Assembly (NCBI GenBank): GCA_030765045.1 | Contig: CM060964.1 | Span: 174,941,352 to 175,005,351 of the forward strand | Length of the DNA: 64,000 bases | Direction of reading: 5' to 3' | Source of the DNA: Tenodera sinensis | Lineage: Eukaryota; Arthropoda; Insecta; Mantodea; Mantidae | Part shown: positions 25,289 to 39,100 of the stretch, piece after piece | Numbering within the stretch: position 1 is the first letter of the stretch | Layout: every line of letters starts with the position of its first letter | Position numbers and translations under genes: made by a program | Notes under the pieces: generated by a model | Seen by the model: only the letters and a program-made list of their open reading frames with translations | The model's database searches: none | Told to the model about the DNA's origin: nothing

Positions 25289-26117
25289 CTACACAGGAGA
25301 GACAAGGTGGGACAAAGAGGTAATCTGACTAATCATTATGACGCGTGTGTACAAAAATTAGTTTTTCTCGGTTTTAGATTTTTTAATCCACTATCTGCTC
25401 CATGGGCATTGGATTTTGTGCTATGCTCCTCGAATTTTTCCCACGTGTACTCAATTTATGTGACTTCAACTTCAGTCTTTGCTTTGAAAATCTGAAAATA
25501 TGTTTAGTTTTAAAAAAATGGAACACTCAGAAAATTTTCAAAAAATATTTTCAATGTTCATCAAAGAAAAGAAATAAACCTCGATAAAATAATAATTTTT
25601 TCTTCCTGCCAGAGATTGATGTTGTTGCTGGGCAATTAGAGTTGATACATTAATAAAATTGTGATATTTTAGTTTTTGATGGGCATGGAACATTTTGAAT
25701 AATAAGGTATTTTCGTATTATAAATAAATTCAATAATTAATTCTCCCAAAACCATAAAACAGGTCATGTAGGAACCTTGTGTGTTAGTTTATAACATAAA
25801 CACCCTTAAGTGTGCGAAATATTGATTTCATATCTATAAAAATGTAGAAAATTCAAATTTCAGTTTCAGGGTCCCATAATATTGAAAAAGTCAAAACAGA
25901 GATGCAATTTGGCATGTATTTCATCTTGCAAATGGTTAAAAGTTAAAAGAAAGACGTGTACAAACTAATGAGTAGAATGTATTGGCGTATTTCATTATAA
26001 GAAGTGGTAAATTAATGAGTCAGGAAGTTTGTGGTCTGAATTTCTGATGCTGAAAACTATGATAAAGTTAAATGTTAGAAATGATAATGGAGCTTTCAAT
26101 AAGTTTATGTGTTTTCT

Positions 26118-26175
26118 GAGGAGGAAGAAGAAGAAGAAGAAGACGACGAAGAAGAAGTAGAAGAAGAAGAAGAAA
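26118..26175. repeat. (GAA)n microsatellite
   Basis: Imperfect GAA trinucleotide run with GAC and TAG variants. Confidence 0.95.
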
Positions 26176-27460
26176 GTTTGCACTGAGATGGATTACTTAC
26201 CGCATTAGTACCTTTGTTCATTTCTTTCAGCGTTGATATTTGTTTTGTTTGCACTGGAAAGCCAACTTACGATCCATAGCAACAATATTGCTAAGTACCA
26301 CAAATTAGTGCAAAAGGATATTAACCTTAGAGTTTTTCAGCGCAAACAGGACTGTGCAGCGTGCATTATTGAACTGTTTCTGTTATATGGTAGGTACGAT
26401 GAGCAAATTTCGTTGTGGTTGACAGCAACAATGCGCCATTGAAATACATATAGTTAAATACTGCGCCTGAAAAACTTGTCTCGCCCATAAGCAACCTTGG
26501 ACACGAACGTATTTAAAGATCCTTGTCAACCATCTATTGAGGTGTACCTCATTAACCTTTCAATCGATAACATTTGAACATTTTCATACAAGTGAGATGC
26601 CCGTACTTAAAACACCAAATCGGTCTATTTCAAGTGGGAATTCTAAGACCCACATTGTGTTGAAATCCAAGGCAAAGAAAGCGTTTCTAAATGACCAGAA
26701 ACCTAAAATATGTAAATTATTGGATTTGAGGTATTAAAATAGAATTACATTCCAGTCGTCGCTGAACCGTAAGATAATTTATCCATAACTAAGTTCTTCC
26801 GAAAGACCATAATACCTTACTAAGAGAAATAGGAATTTAATTTTATACATAGACACACACAATAAATACATAGCGACAAACTTTGAGATAAGATAAATAA
26901 ACCTTCTGAAGCGCTTTTTGTTAAGCAGCCATGCACTGCAATGTTTCAGTTCCGTGCAAGAGGGGTCTATGTGATTAAATTAGTCAATTCTGAAGGAAGG
27001 AGTTGAAGTAATTAGGCAAGTGAAACTTAAATACACAAATAATTACTATTGCAGATATTCTATTTATTGACGAAGAATGTAGGAACACGCACACGTCATA
27101 CCAAAATAAAATGGTAAACACTCACTGCAGCATTTAATAAACAGAATGAACCCATTATTTTACTGTTACAAACAGTGCATCGACGTTCTATACTTTATCG
27201 TACCGTTACAAAGACAGCAGGTAGGTATTTGGCTGTTTTCAGCTGCTTGGTTGTTTTCAGCTGCTACGCTGTCTCTTCTGTGTTGCATCTTCCCAGTCAA
27301 CTGTAGGTATATTTCTTATAGCCCCATTGAGCAGGCTAGCCAACAGGTCCACCCCGTCCGTCCTATCCAGTGACCACCGAATGAAGCTGTCAAACATACT
27401 TTATTTCCAAAATGAATTGGTGCCCTCTCTGTTGAAATCTCCCACCTTCTCCGATATTAA

Positions 27461-28014
27461 CCCACCTGGATGGCTCAGGTGGTAGCGTCTGTAGCCCGTA
27501 TTCGGGTTCGATACCCATAGCCGACCTTCCTGATCCATGGGCTTTTTCGGAGGTTTCCCCGGGTCGCCAGAGGAATGCTGGCAAGGATTTCCACGTCCTC
27601 CGAGTTTCCTGTCCCCCATTTCGTTACATTAATAATTTCATTTCACCCTTCATCCCGTTAGGTTTCTTTCAGGGTTGGAAGCGTCGGCGAGCGCCGCGGC
27701 AGCATAACCGCAGGTGAAACAAATGCGCTCTGGAAATCTCATCCCCGGAATGGAAGGCGTGTCACTAGTTTTCGGGTCCTACATGATCTGGTACAACTCG
27801 AGGGGGTGAGGGGTGCTAAGCCAGCCTCCGCCGGGGTGATTTCAACTGGAGAAATGTAGGGACCCTGCCCTCTGCTCTGTCGTAGCAATGTTTCGGCCAC
27901 CCTTAGGATCCATTCGCCTCATCCACCCTTTCGGGTAGTAGGAGCATAGGCACAAAAGATGGCCTTTCGGTCGAGGTGCTATGTCCCCATCCCCCAGTTG
28001 CCATTGAGTCATTG
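27461..28014 (+). mobile_element. SINE S1 copy E
   Basis: The copy is 554 bp and nearly collinear with copy A through the body (GGTTTCTTTCAGGGTTGGAA, GCGAGCGCCGCGGCAGCAT, CTGCTCTGTCGTAGCAATG, GGCACAAAAGATGGCCTTTC). Its box B region reads GGGTTCGATACCC. The flanks TCCGATATTAA (27450-27460) and TCTGATATTAA (28015-28025) form an 11-bp duplication with one mismatch. Confidence 0.85.
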
Positions 28015-28025
28015 TCTGATATTAA

Positions 28026-29092
28026 GAAGAAGCGGGTGCAGCACCTCAGGATGAACTTCTTACATAAGCATTGGCGTTGAGTCATTGTGGAAAAAGCCTT
28101 GGCCCCAGAAGGAGGTCATTCACAATCTCTGCCAAGCATTGACACAAAATCTCATTTGATATGATAGCAAAAATCTGGGATGGAAGCTTTGAAAAGGAAT
28201 GACGGGAAATTAGCAATGCCTGCCTCCGTCAATAACGCACGGTTTGCAAAGTCTGATTGGACTGTACTTTGGTTCAAATACTGATTTAAACACTACAGTC
28301 GCAATGAATGCTCATCTGGCTTTGCAGCATAGACTTTTCCAAGATGATATGGATGCAGCAGCTATTCCAACAGAATTGTCTAGACCGTGAAATAATTAAT
28401 GTTCAGTTGGAGAGCAATATATCCGGGTATTCGCTGAAGGACTTTTCTGCACAGCACAGAACTCTTTCCTTCGCACAGTGTACAATGAATGCTTGTATAT
28501 GTACTGTATCCAAAAACCGTTTGGCTTGATGAAGTCTCTGAGCCTCACGACCAGAATCAGCTGTTATCGCGTATACCATATACTCGTGCATGTCTGTCAA
28601 TGCATTCCGTGTATAACAATCCATGTTTGTCATACTTAAGTTTCACTGTTCTGCGTGCAAGCAAGGAAGAATTGTACTGTACCGAGAAGTAATCGATAGG
28701 ATCAGTGGAAGAATAAAACTGAGCACAACTAGTCAACACATAGAAGTAAATAAACCTGCTGATATGAGGCAGAAATCAAATGGGGATAAATGTACGATAC
28801 CAAGATGCAGAAGTAAATAAACTGGCTCGAAAGAATAAACTAACTGGGTGGAAGCATTAATGGAAAATTTTTCTTTCACAGCAAAGAACTTCTTCCTTTG
28901 GAACGCTTTGTTTGTTTTTGTTTTCCTGTACTTCAGGTCAATTAACAAAAGATCAGTAACATTAATGACATACTTTATGTTGCTTAAATCTCCTTCTGTA
29001 AGGTCGACACATTTAATCACATTAACGGAAACGAAGCGTCCTAGTCCCTGTGTAACGAAATCGAAAGTGTTTAAAACGAGATTCTATGTATA
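28026..29092. other. Unassigned sequence
   Basis: Several open frames of 60-95 codons overlap on both strands, none recognised. No gene is called. Confidence 0.5.
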
Positions 29093-29094
29093 TA

Positions 29095-29608
29095 CCAGGT
29101 GGTCCACTCCAGCCGACATTGGGGTAAGTAGATAACCCTTCGTGCGTTAAGAGAGTTGCAGAAATCATGGAGGGTAAGTCCAGTCAGTGGCGTGCGTGAA
29201 CTTTGTTCTGCCTGTAACAGAAGCGGATGCCAGGCCAGTGTGTGTAGTGCGTGCTAATAGACAACAATAGCCTTAGAATATTTTCCACTTCTTTTACAGG
29301 GCTTTATTTTCTAGGGAATAGCCTCATTCCTGTAGGTGCGGCTATTTTCTAACATTCTAACATTACGGATTACAGATTGTAAATTGCCGTAACAAACTCC
29401 ATGCAAACATGAGGCCACGTAATGTTTCATTGGCATTTCTTTGTTTCTTATTAATGTTATTGTTGTTTTTTACTACTATTTTAGTTATTGCTATTATTAT
29501 ACCATTGTATAATATTATTTATATTGTTTAAATTCTTAACATTAATATTAGTTGTGTTATTATTTTATTCCTATTGATGTGTTAATCAGCATTAGGTTTA
29601 TCACTATT
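29095..29608. repeat. Left inverted terminal repeat of M copy c
   Basis: Collinear with the reverse complement of 46860-47317 at roughly 85-90% by eye. It ends at the ATT array. A short stretch reading MRPRNVSLAF is conserved among copies, but only because the repeat itself is conserved. Confidence 0.85.
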
Positions 29609-31207
<1,599 letters not shown>

Positions 31208-31771
31208 GTAAATAAAAATAAAATAAAATAAAATAAAATAAAAATCGGTATAATAACCCTGGCACCTAATTACTCACACCAGGGCTAATATGCCAGATCT
31301 TTAAAATTTATTTATTCTACACATTTATACATACAACATACTTTACAGAAAAATTTTAAAATAAAATTACAAAATAATATAATATATAACAAATTATAAA
31401 GATAGATAAATTAAATTATATATCATAAAAGAAAACACAAGAAAATAAGAACAAAAACACAAATTATAACATTTCACACATAATCACTCTAAGAAATAAA
31501 TGCTCTAAAACAATAACAAATCATTTCAAACAATCAAAATACAATAAAATTTCTAAATAAATTAATATATATATTAAAAGAAAAAAAAACAATAAAATTT
31601 TAAAATTAAAATAAATTAATCTCCTCAATACAACAAAATATAAATTTCATCATTATTATTACCTATCATTATTATTACTTAAAATTTAATTAATTCAATA
31701 TTATACCTATAACTAATACTTTTTATAAATATATATTTTTTAAATTTAAATTTTCATATTTATTAAAAATT

Positions 31772-32118
31772 TTAAATAAACAAAAATTTACTGGTATCCA
31801 GCACCACATGCTCTGCTGTGTCGGCATTGCCGCAATATGGGCATCTGTCATCCTGGGCCAGTTTCATGGAGTACAAATAACTCTTAAAACAGCCCTGCCC
31901 TGAGAGAAACTGTGTTACATAGTAACCCACTTCTCCATGTTGCCTATGTAACCATGGTTTTATTTCTGGGATCAGTCTTTTGGTCCATTGTGCTGTTACC
32001 TGCTCCTCATTTCTTTTCCTGTTGCCACCTCTCAGAGGAACGTTCTCTTGCTGCCCGTTTTTGTTGGTATCGATTTGCCTCTTGTTGGTACGTTCTCTCC
32101 GCAATTAGCAGATGTATG
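31772..32118 (-). pseudogene. LINE ORF2 C-terminus with CCHC-like motif
   Basis: Encodes WTKRLIPEIKPWLHRQHGEV and GYYVTQFLSGQGCFKSYLY, then CPYCGNADTAEHVVL, the C-x2-C-x8-H pattern seen downstream of RT in R1-type LINEs. The upstream part (HLLIAERTYQQE) joins in sequence to the RT fragment across the insertion. The end (DTSKFLFI) runs into AT-rich 3' sequence and is probably eroded. Confidence 0.75.
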
Positions 32119-32143
32119 AAATGATGAAATGAAAAAGGTATTT

Positions 32144-32165
32144 GGGCATGTTTTGCAACATGCCC
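32144..32165 (-). other. Perfect 3'-terminal hairpin of the half-LINE
   Basis: GGGCATGTT, 4-base loop, AACATGCCC: a 9-bp perfect stem 25 bp from the 3' end of the element (minus strand). Terminal stem-loops are known RT recognition elements in some LINE/SINE pairs, so this may be the mobilisation signal (inference). Confidence 0.65.
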
Positions 32166-32519
32166 TGGCTGTTATAGGGACAGTCCCTCTTCAGCCGCGT
32201 TTTATGGGTTTTTGTTGTGTTGCGGGGCGGAGAAGTCTTTCGTGTGTGCGTTTAATGTGATTTTGTGTGTTCGTGGTGTGGTTGTGTGGGTTGGTGTGTG
32301 TGTTCATCCCTGTGTGTGTGGTGGTGGCTTCTACCCTCTGAGAAGATTGTGATTTTGCTTTATTGTGTGGTTATGTAGGTGTGTTGCTGCAACCGCTCAT
32401 ATGTGTAGCTTTTGTCTGTGTTGTATGCTCTGTTTGTGTTATGTGTGTGTACGTGTCTTTGTGTTTACTGTGTGTTTATGTTTTTTATGGTAGTTGGTGT
32501 TGTCGTTCGTGTGTCATTG

Positions 32520-34128
32520 TTAAGTGTTTTCATCTATGAAGATGGCCAGCTGGTTGCCAACTCTCGTCGTGTTAATTGCTTTTTTAAGCGTCTTTCGTGC
32601 TGTCTGTGTCAGGTTGTGAAGGAAACGTGCTCTGTGTGTTGGTGGTGTGATGTCATATATTGGTGGTATCAGTGTGCTGAGTATTTGTGTTATTGTCGTG
32701 TTTGTGATGTCGCGTATGTATTTTGTGATGTTTTGTTGTATGTTTTTGAGTTGGTCTTGTAGGGACTTGATCTGTTGTTTGGATTGTGATATTACGTCTT
32801 GGAAGGTGTTCACTGTTTCGTGTTTCGACATGTGTTTTTTTGTTTCTGGGATCTTAGGGTAGTTTGTCTCGGGCCAGTCAGTCACGGTTTGTGGATTTGG
32901 TGGCGTGGGGATGTTGTGGGGGAAGATGTATGTCTTGGCGGTGTGTTCTGGTTGTGTCGGGGGTTATCTGGGATACATCGGACATTTTACTTGCCCGGTG
33001 TAGTGCCCGTTCTGTCGGCAGGTAGAGCAGTAGGGGGTACTGTGTTTGATGGGGTGGTTGCACCGTCTTGTGTCAGAATCATGTCCACAGTGGAAACATA
33101 TAGGTTGTTGCGTGCAGTTGTCTTCGTGATGTCCATATTTTTGACATTGTCGGCATGGGACGTGTCTGTCTGCGTGTTTTGAAGGCTCCGCCCTGAAAAT
33201 TTGCTTTTCAATGACGGCGCCTTCTTTAAGTATCGTGTTAATTGTCGTGATGCAGGTGCTAAATATGCGCACTAGTTGGGTTTGTCGGTTCTGGCTGATG
33301 ATTCTTGATACGCGGGTTATTTGTGGGTATGTGTCACGTATGCTGTGTAGTATTTCATTGTCTGTGATGTCGTAGGGAATGCCTTTGATTACTGCAGTCA
33401 GGGTTTTCTTGGTCTAGGTTCTGCGTCAGGGTTGGTTGTGGGTCTGTTCTGTGGTGGGGAGTTTGCATAATATGCGTACTTCCCAAAGTTGTGGATGGGA
33501 ATAGCCTGGGAGAAAGTTACTGCCTGCTGCTGGTTTCTGAAAGTCAAGGCAAATGTGTTTTGTTGTAGTCTCTGTGCACGGTAGAGTGAGTCTGTGTTTT
33601 GGTGGGTCTTAGTCATGAGGCTTCTGACGAGCCACGTGTTTTGTTTGTCTGGGTTGCTGTTTATGATGTAGAGTGTGAAGTATCCGTGAGGTGTGGGTGG
33701 TATGTAAGTTGTTGTTGCTGTTGTGCGTTGTGTGTGTGTGGTCGTGTGGTCAAGTAGTGTGCTTAGTCGGTTTCCTAGTTGAGTTGTGGATTCGAGGCTT
33801 GTGTCTGAGTCATGGTCTGGAATGTCAGGTGCTTGGGAGGATGAGCTGTTGTTGGAGCTAACTGAGTGTGTGCGGTGTCTTTTTGTGTGGTTGTGTGACT
33901 TGCTTTTTGTCGGTGTGGGTGTAGGTGAAGGTGTAGGTGTTCGTGTTGGTGTTTGTTGTGTTGTATGTCATGTGTTTCCTCGTGAGCCATTTCCGTTTCG
34001 CTTGCGGATGAAGAGGGTGCAGGTTGAGTGAGCGGCGGTGTATTCTTCTTTTTCGTCAGGACGCGTCGGCGGTTGGTTTTGGGATCAGGGGGTTTAGGAG
34101 GTTTGGCCGTAGAATGACGCTTAGGCAT
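32520..34128 (-). pseudogene. ORF1 (gag-like) of the half-LINE, three frame pieces
   Basis: The start ATG at 34128 gives a basic, Pro/Thr/His-rich N-terminus (MPKRHSTAKPPKPPDPKTN). A frame change near 33780 leads to TQLGNRLSTLLDHTT and onward to 33398. A second change near 33400 leads to KTLTAVIKGIPYDITDNEI, an RRM-like segment typical of LINE gags. Three zinc knuckles follow: CRQCQKYGHHEDNC, CFHCGHDSDTRRC and CSTCRQNGHYTGQVKC. One in-frame TAA (32964-32966) precedes a coiled-coil-like tail (SKQQIKSLQDQLKNIQQN) ending at 32520. With two shifts and one stop it is about 535 codons, a usual size for LINE ORF1. Its likely role was RNA binding. Confidence 0.78.
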
Positions 34129-34493
34129 CTTCTAGGGCCGGGAAAGACTTAGGTGTGAGAGGAGGTGGCTGCTAAGAAGCGCGGTTTATGTGTACCTACG
34201 CCTATGTGTAGTCCCAGCGGACTACAAGACTTGCGTCTTTTGGCTTACTGAGACTGGCCCAGCAGGTACACAAACCTCACCACGAGGAGGGGTAGGGTAG
34301 GGGTAATGTGGAAGGGGCGCGGACTGTCGTGTATTTGCACTCTCCGCTTGCTTGCCAAGCGTCTTGAGAGTGCACTTCTCGCTGTAGCCGTAATTATGGA
34401 GCGTAGCTTGCCGGTGTTGCTGCGACTTTCCCCTCTCTAGGCATCTGGCGTGGAGCGTTGAAGAGACGAAGTTGACTGACTGGCTGCCTGGCT

Positions 34494-34925
34494 GCAACTA
34501 GCAGATGTATGGGTGCAGTTCCGGCTATAACTTGGATCGCTTTGGTGGAAGCGGTCCTGTACGCACTGGCAATTCTTATGGCCACCTTCCTTTGCGGTTT
34601 TTTCAACCAGCTTCCTGTATGTGGCTTTATCGATCCACTCTTTCCATACAGGCGCTCCGTATAATATAGTTGAGTTGACAACACCAGCCAATATTCGTCT
34701 TTTAGATGACCTAGGACCTCCTATGTTTGTCATCAGCTGGCTCAGAACCGCAATTAGTTTTTCTGGCTTTGCTGTAACATTTTGAATGTGTGGGCCTATA
34801 CCACAGTTATGTCCTATTCTGATGCCAAGGTATTTTAAGCTTCTCGCAGATTTTATTTGTGTAGTTCCTATATTCACTTCAATTTCTCTTACAGTTCTTC
34901 TCCCTACAAGGACAACTATTTCAGT
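34494..34925 (-). pseudogene. LINE reverse transcriptase thumb fragment (R1-like)
   Basis: Shows EIVVLVGRRTVREIEVNIG, the SLKYLGIRIG motif typical of R1-type RTs, STILYGAPVW, then after a frame change AIRIASAYRTAS and GTAPIHLLVA. The shift maps to a six-T run at 34598-34603 on the plus strand. The start is lost at the GGT junction. The frame resumes at 32118 after the inserted element, beginning with the duplicated HLL(I/V)A codons. Confidence 0.8.
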
Positions 34926-35880
34926 GTGGTGTGGTGGTGGTGGTTGTGATGATGCCAGTAGTGGTGGCGGTGGTGGTGGTGGTGTGGTGGTGGTGGCGGC
35001 AGGGGCGGTGGTGGTGGTTGTGGTGCTGGTGGTGGTGTGGTGGTGGCAGTGGTGGTAGCGGCGGGGGTGGTGGCTGTGGCCATGCTGGTGGCGCTGGCGG
35101 TGGTGGTGGTGGCGGAGGCGGTGGTGGTGGCGGTGGCGGTGGTGGTGGTGGAGGTGGTGTGGCGGTGGTGGTGATGATGGTGGCGGTGGTGGTGGCGGTT
35201 GCGGTTGTGGTGATGGTGCGGCGGCGGGGATGGTGGCGGTGTTGGTGGTGGTGGTGGCGAGGGCGGTGGCGGTGGTGGTGGCGGTGGTAATGGCGCTGGT
35301 TGTGGTGATGATGTTGGTATTGGTGGCGGCGGTGGTGGTGGTAGTGATGGTAGCGGGGGCGGGTGTGGTGGCTGTGGTGGTGGCGGTGGCGGTGGTAGTG
35401 CTGGTGGTGGTAGTGATGGTGGCGGGGGCGGTGGTGGTAGTGATCGTTACGGGGCGGGTGTGGTGGTGGCGGTGGCGGTGGTGGCGTGGGCGGGGTGGTG
35501 GTGGTGGCGCTGATTTTGGTGTAGTCGGTGGAGGGGGTGGGGGTGCTGGTGGTGGCTGTGGTGGTGCAGGTGGTGGCGGTAGTGATGGTGGTGGTAGTGT
35601 TGGTGGTACTGATGGTGACGAGGGCGGTGGCGGTGGTGGTGATGGTGGTGGTGGCGGTGGCGGTGGTGGTGGTTGTGCTGGTGGTGGTTGGGTGGTGGTG
35701 GTGGTGGTGCCGGTGGTGCTGGTGGTGGTTGCGATGGTAGTGATAGTGGTGGTAGTGATGATGGCGGGGGCGGTGTTGCTGGTGGTGGCGGTTGCGGTGG
35801 TAGTGATGGTGGCGGGGGTGGGGATGGTGGCGGTGGTGGTGGCGGTGGTAGTGGCGGTTGCGGTGGTGGTGGCGGCGGGA
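34926..35880. repeat. GGT/GGC minisatellite, block 2
   Basis: Same unit types and orientation as blocks 1 and 3, including many TAGTGATGGTGGCGGGGG copies. It was separated from them by the two LINE insertions. Confidence 0.93.
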
Positions 35881-35901
35881 TGATGATGATTTGTGGGTTT
35901 T

Positions 35902-35935
35902 AAGGGCACTCAAGATCTAGGTCATTAGCGCCCTT
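35902..35935 (-). other. 3' UTR terminal hairpin of the I-clade LINE
   Basis: AAGGGC..GCCCTT closes a loop containing CTAATGACCTAG. The same arrangement ends the 113-bp insert at 2103-2215, which suggests that both come from one LINE lineage. Confidence 0.7.
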
Positions 35936-36150
35936 CTAAAATCCATGGCAATAGCCAGATATAAACTTGAATCAAAAATAAATTACTAGTATCAAAGACA
36001 AAATACACATAAACGTAAAAACCGCGGCAAAAGCCGGATATAAAGCAACGTAATAAATAGGTCAAAAGGCATAAACAAATATCTAAAATTTTAAATCCTC
36101 AAATTGATATTACAATCCGCTAAAAACTTAAAAACTCTATCAACCGCTGT

Positions 36151-39100
36151 TTAGTCGTCCGCTAACACCTCTGCAAGTCTAGCAGGCAGCTGCAGAGAAT
36201 CCCTAAGGTACGCTAGAGAGCAACACTCCACCAGCAAGTGGCGAACAGACAAAAGGGTGTCACACAGCGGACATAGAGTTTCCGGGTCCCTTTTAAATAA
36301 GTAACCATGCGCAAAATTGCAGTGCCCTATTCTTAATGGAGTCAACCTAACCTCCTCGCGGCGAGATATGCGACAGGAGGTTACCCAGTTTATCGGAAGT
36401 TCTTTCACTTCTCTGAGCTTATTACCGCGCAGAGCTGACCACTCTTCGTGCCAGGACGACAGCACCGCTCTCCGCACTTCAAGCCTAAAGTCTTCCGAAG
36501 TAACGTGTGAGATGGTAATACTGGGTTCTGTAGTTGCCGTCTTTGCTGCTAAATCTGCCATTTCATTCCCCGACAAGACTACGCGACCAGGAATCCATGC
36601 ACACACCACGTCAACGCCAGAAGCGTGTAAAACATGGAGGGCATCCTGGATACGCTGTACAATAGGGTGGGGGTTGTACAACTGACTAAGGCTCTGCAGT
36701 GCACTAAGGGAATCGCTCAAAATCAGGCAGTCACCTAATTTACGACGGCGAACATACAAGAAGGCTCGATAAATTGCATAAAGCTCTGCAGTAAAAATGG
36801 AAGTGCTATTTGGAATACCGAATCTATATGGTTCGGTTCCATAAACATAAGCACATCCAACACCGTTGGTGCTCTTTGACCCATCGGTGTAAATATATCG
36901 ACGGTCAGTGTAGCCTGACAAAAATTCTAAGAAACACGTGCGGATACTTGAAATAGGCATCATGGACTTCTGGTGTACGGTCATCCCAAGATCTACATGG
37001 GGCGTGCCAGATACCCAACGGGGATAAAGCCTCTCGCCCTTGGCGAACATCCTAGGCAGTTCCACTCCAAGCTTCAGTAGAAGGTCTTGGAAACGGAACC
37101 CCGCAGGCTTAGGACTAAGGGTGCTATTCCTATAAAGTTCTCTTAGCGTGGCGGTGAAAGAAGAAGAAACCGTTGGGTGCTTAGGCATGCATCTAAGCGC
37201 ACAACCATAATTTGCCAAGAGAATCTCACGCCGGTATTGCAGAGGAGGTTCTGCGGACTCGGCGTAAAGGCTCACTGCTGGGCTTGTTGGAAAAGCTCCT
37301 GTTGCAATGCGGATGCCCCTATTATGGACCACGTCTAATCTTCTCAGCACAGATGGTCGTGATGACGAATAAACAATACATCCATAGTCTAGCTTGTATC
37401 GGATGAGTGCGCGATAGATTCGCAACAAAATTGTCCGATCCGCTCCCCACGATTTGCCATTCAGTACTCGCATGATATTTAGGGAACGGTCAGATCGCGC
37501 TCTTAGCTGTGCAATATGCGACGACCAACTGAGCTTCCTGTCCAGGATCAAACCCAGGAAGCACGTCTCTTCTGCGAAGGGAAGTATATCTGGACCGAAA
37601 GGGAGCGAAGGTGGTAATCGTCTCCTACGATGCCAGAAATTAACGCAGATTGACTTTTCAATTGAGAAACGGAAGCCGTTTGTAACGCTCCATTCTCTAA
37701 GGTTGTCCAAACATTGCTGCAGGCGCCGCTGTAAGAACGCCGTGCGCTGAGAAGTGCAATAGACAGCGAAGTCGTCTACGAATAGGCATGACGAAACTCC
37801 AGGTGCAACACACTTCCAGATGGAGTTAATTGCTATAGCAAAGAGCGTGACACTTAGCACCGAACCCTGAGGTACTCCCTCCTCCTGAACAAAAGAATTA
37901 GAAAAAACCGAGCCGACTCTTACTCGGAAAAAGCGGTCCTTCATAACCTCCTGAATGAAAAGTGGCAGGCGTCCACGTATGTTCCAGGCATATAGGGAAC
38001 GTAAAATCCCTGCTCGCCAGCACGTATCATAAGCCTTCTCAAGATCGAAAAATATGCCCACGGTTTAACAGTTCTTCATAAAGCCGTCCATTATCTGTGT
38101 CGATATTGACACAAGATGGTTAACAGTTGAACGGCGTCGTCGAAAACCACACTGGATGTTAGTCAGTAGGTTGCGACTTTCTAACCATCATACCAATCGT
38201 CCATTGATCATGCGTTCCATCACCTTGCAAACGCAACTGGTGAGGGAAATAGGACGATAGCTGGAGGGAAGATGACGGTCGTTTCCAGCCTTCAAGATGG
38301 GAATATCGGTGGCCTCCCGCCAATTTTCTGGGAGTATACTGTCAATCCAAACACGATTGTAGACCTCGAGCAGATATGCCTTACCTTCAGGAGAGAGCTG
38401 TAGTAACATTTGTACATAAATACCGTCCAGTACTGGTGCCGATAATCGCGAAGAATGAAGAGAATGGTCCAGCTCCGCCATGGTGAAAAGGCGATTGTAT
38501 TCTTCTACGTTTCTAGAACGAAATGAGAAGCCTTGAGATTCCACCTGAGTTTTAATTGGAAGGAACTCAGGGGAGTAGTTTTCCGAGCTAGACACTTGAG
38601 CAAAAGCACTGCCAAACGTATTGGCCACTTCAAATGGATCAACAACGGCTCCTGTGGCTGTTTTTAGTCCCGCTATTGGTAGTTGGGTCGTTTTAGCTGC
38701 AACACGCCTTAATCTATCCCACACAACCGAGGAAGGTGTGTGTCGGATAAATAAAGCTACAAATTTGCTCCATGATGACTTTTTGGCATCCTTAATGACT
38801 TGTCTGGACCTGGCGCCCATTTTCTTGTACTCAATCAGGTTATCCAAAGTAGGGTGACGTTGGAAAACCCTAAGCGCACGCCTTCGAGCACGAATGGCAT
38901 TCCGACATTCTTCCATCCACCAGGGGACGGAAAATCGACGGGGGTGTGAAGTCGACCGCGGAATTGATTGTTCAGCAGCAGAGAGAATCGTCTCCGTGAG
39001 ATGCTGCGCCAAATCGTTTACTGAGTCGTGCTCGTGGTACGTAAAGACAGCCAACTGGGTGTAAAGTTTCCAGTTGGTATGGTCCAAACGCCATCTGGGC

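Larger units (their letters stand above)
24867..27449. other. Unassigned AT-rich sequence with two short microsatellites
   Basis: No coding sequence is recognised. It contains (GA)n at 25228-25288 and (GAA)n at 26118-26175, listed separately. Confidence 0.5.
32119..34493 (-). mobile_element. Gag-only half-LINE (non-autonomous) nested in the R1-like LINE
   Basis: The target duplication GCAATTAGCAGATGTATG (32101-32118) versus GCAACTAGCAGATGTATG (34494-34511) is 17/18 identical and frames exactly this 2375-bp segment. On the minus strand it has a ~365-bp leader, one gag-like reading frame (34128-32520) and a ~400-bp 3' UTR. That UTR ends in a perfect hairpin and a short CAT-rich tail (CATTTCATCATTT). 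There is no endonuclease or RT. The architecture is like the mammalian HAL1 half-LINE or the RT-less HeT-A, with no implied kinship. It would need another LINE's RT. Confidence 0.75.
31208..34925 (-). mobile_element. R1-clade-like LINE, 5'-truncated, carrying a nested insertion
   Basis: On the minus strand, RT thumb coding (34925 to 34494) and the C-terminal zinc-motif coding (32118 to 31772) belong together once the 2375-bp insert at 32119-34493 is set aside. A very AT-rich 3' region (31771-31250) with a CCCTGG..CCAGGG hairpin follows, then (ATTTT)n units against the GGT array. The 5' part of ORF2 and all of ORF1 are missing. R1 clade is assigned from the RT thumb and C-terminal motif style. 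Confidence 0.7.

Noticed and set aside
32412..33182. Cys/Val-rich plus-strand frames over the half-LINE
   Set aside because: Antisense shadow of the gag frame, which alone has zinc knuckles and a coiled coil.
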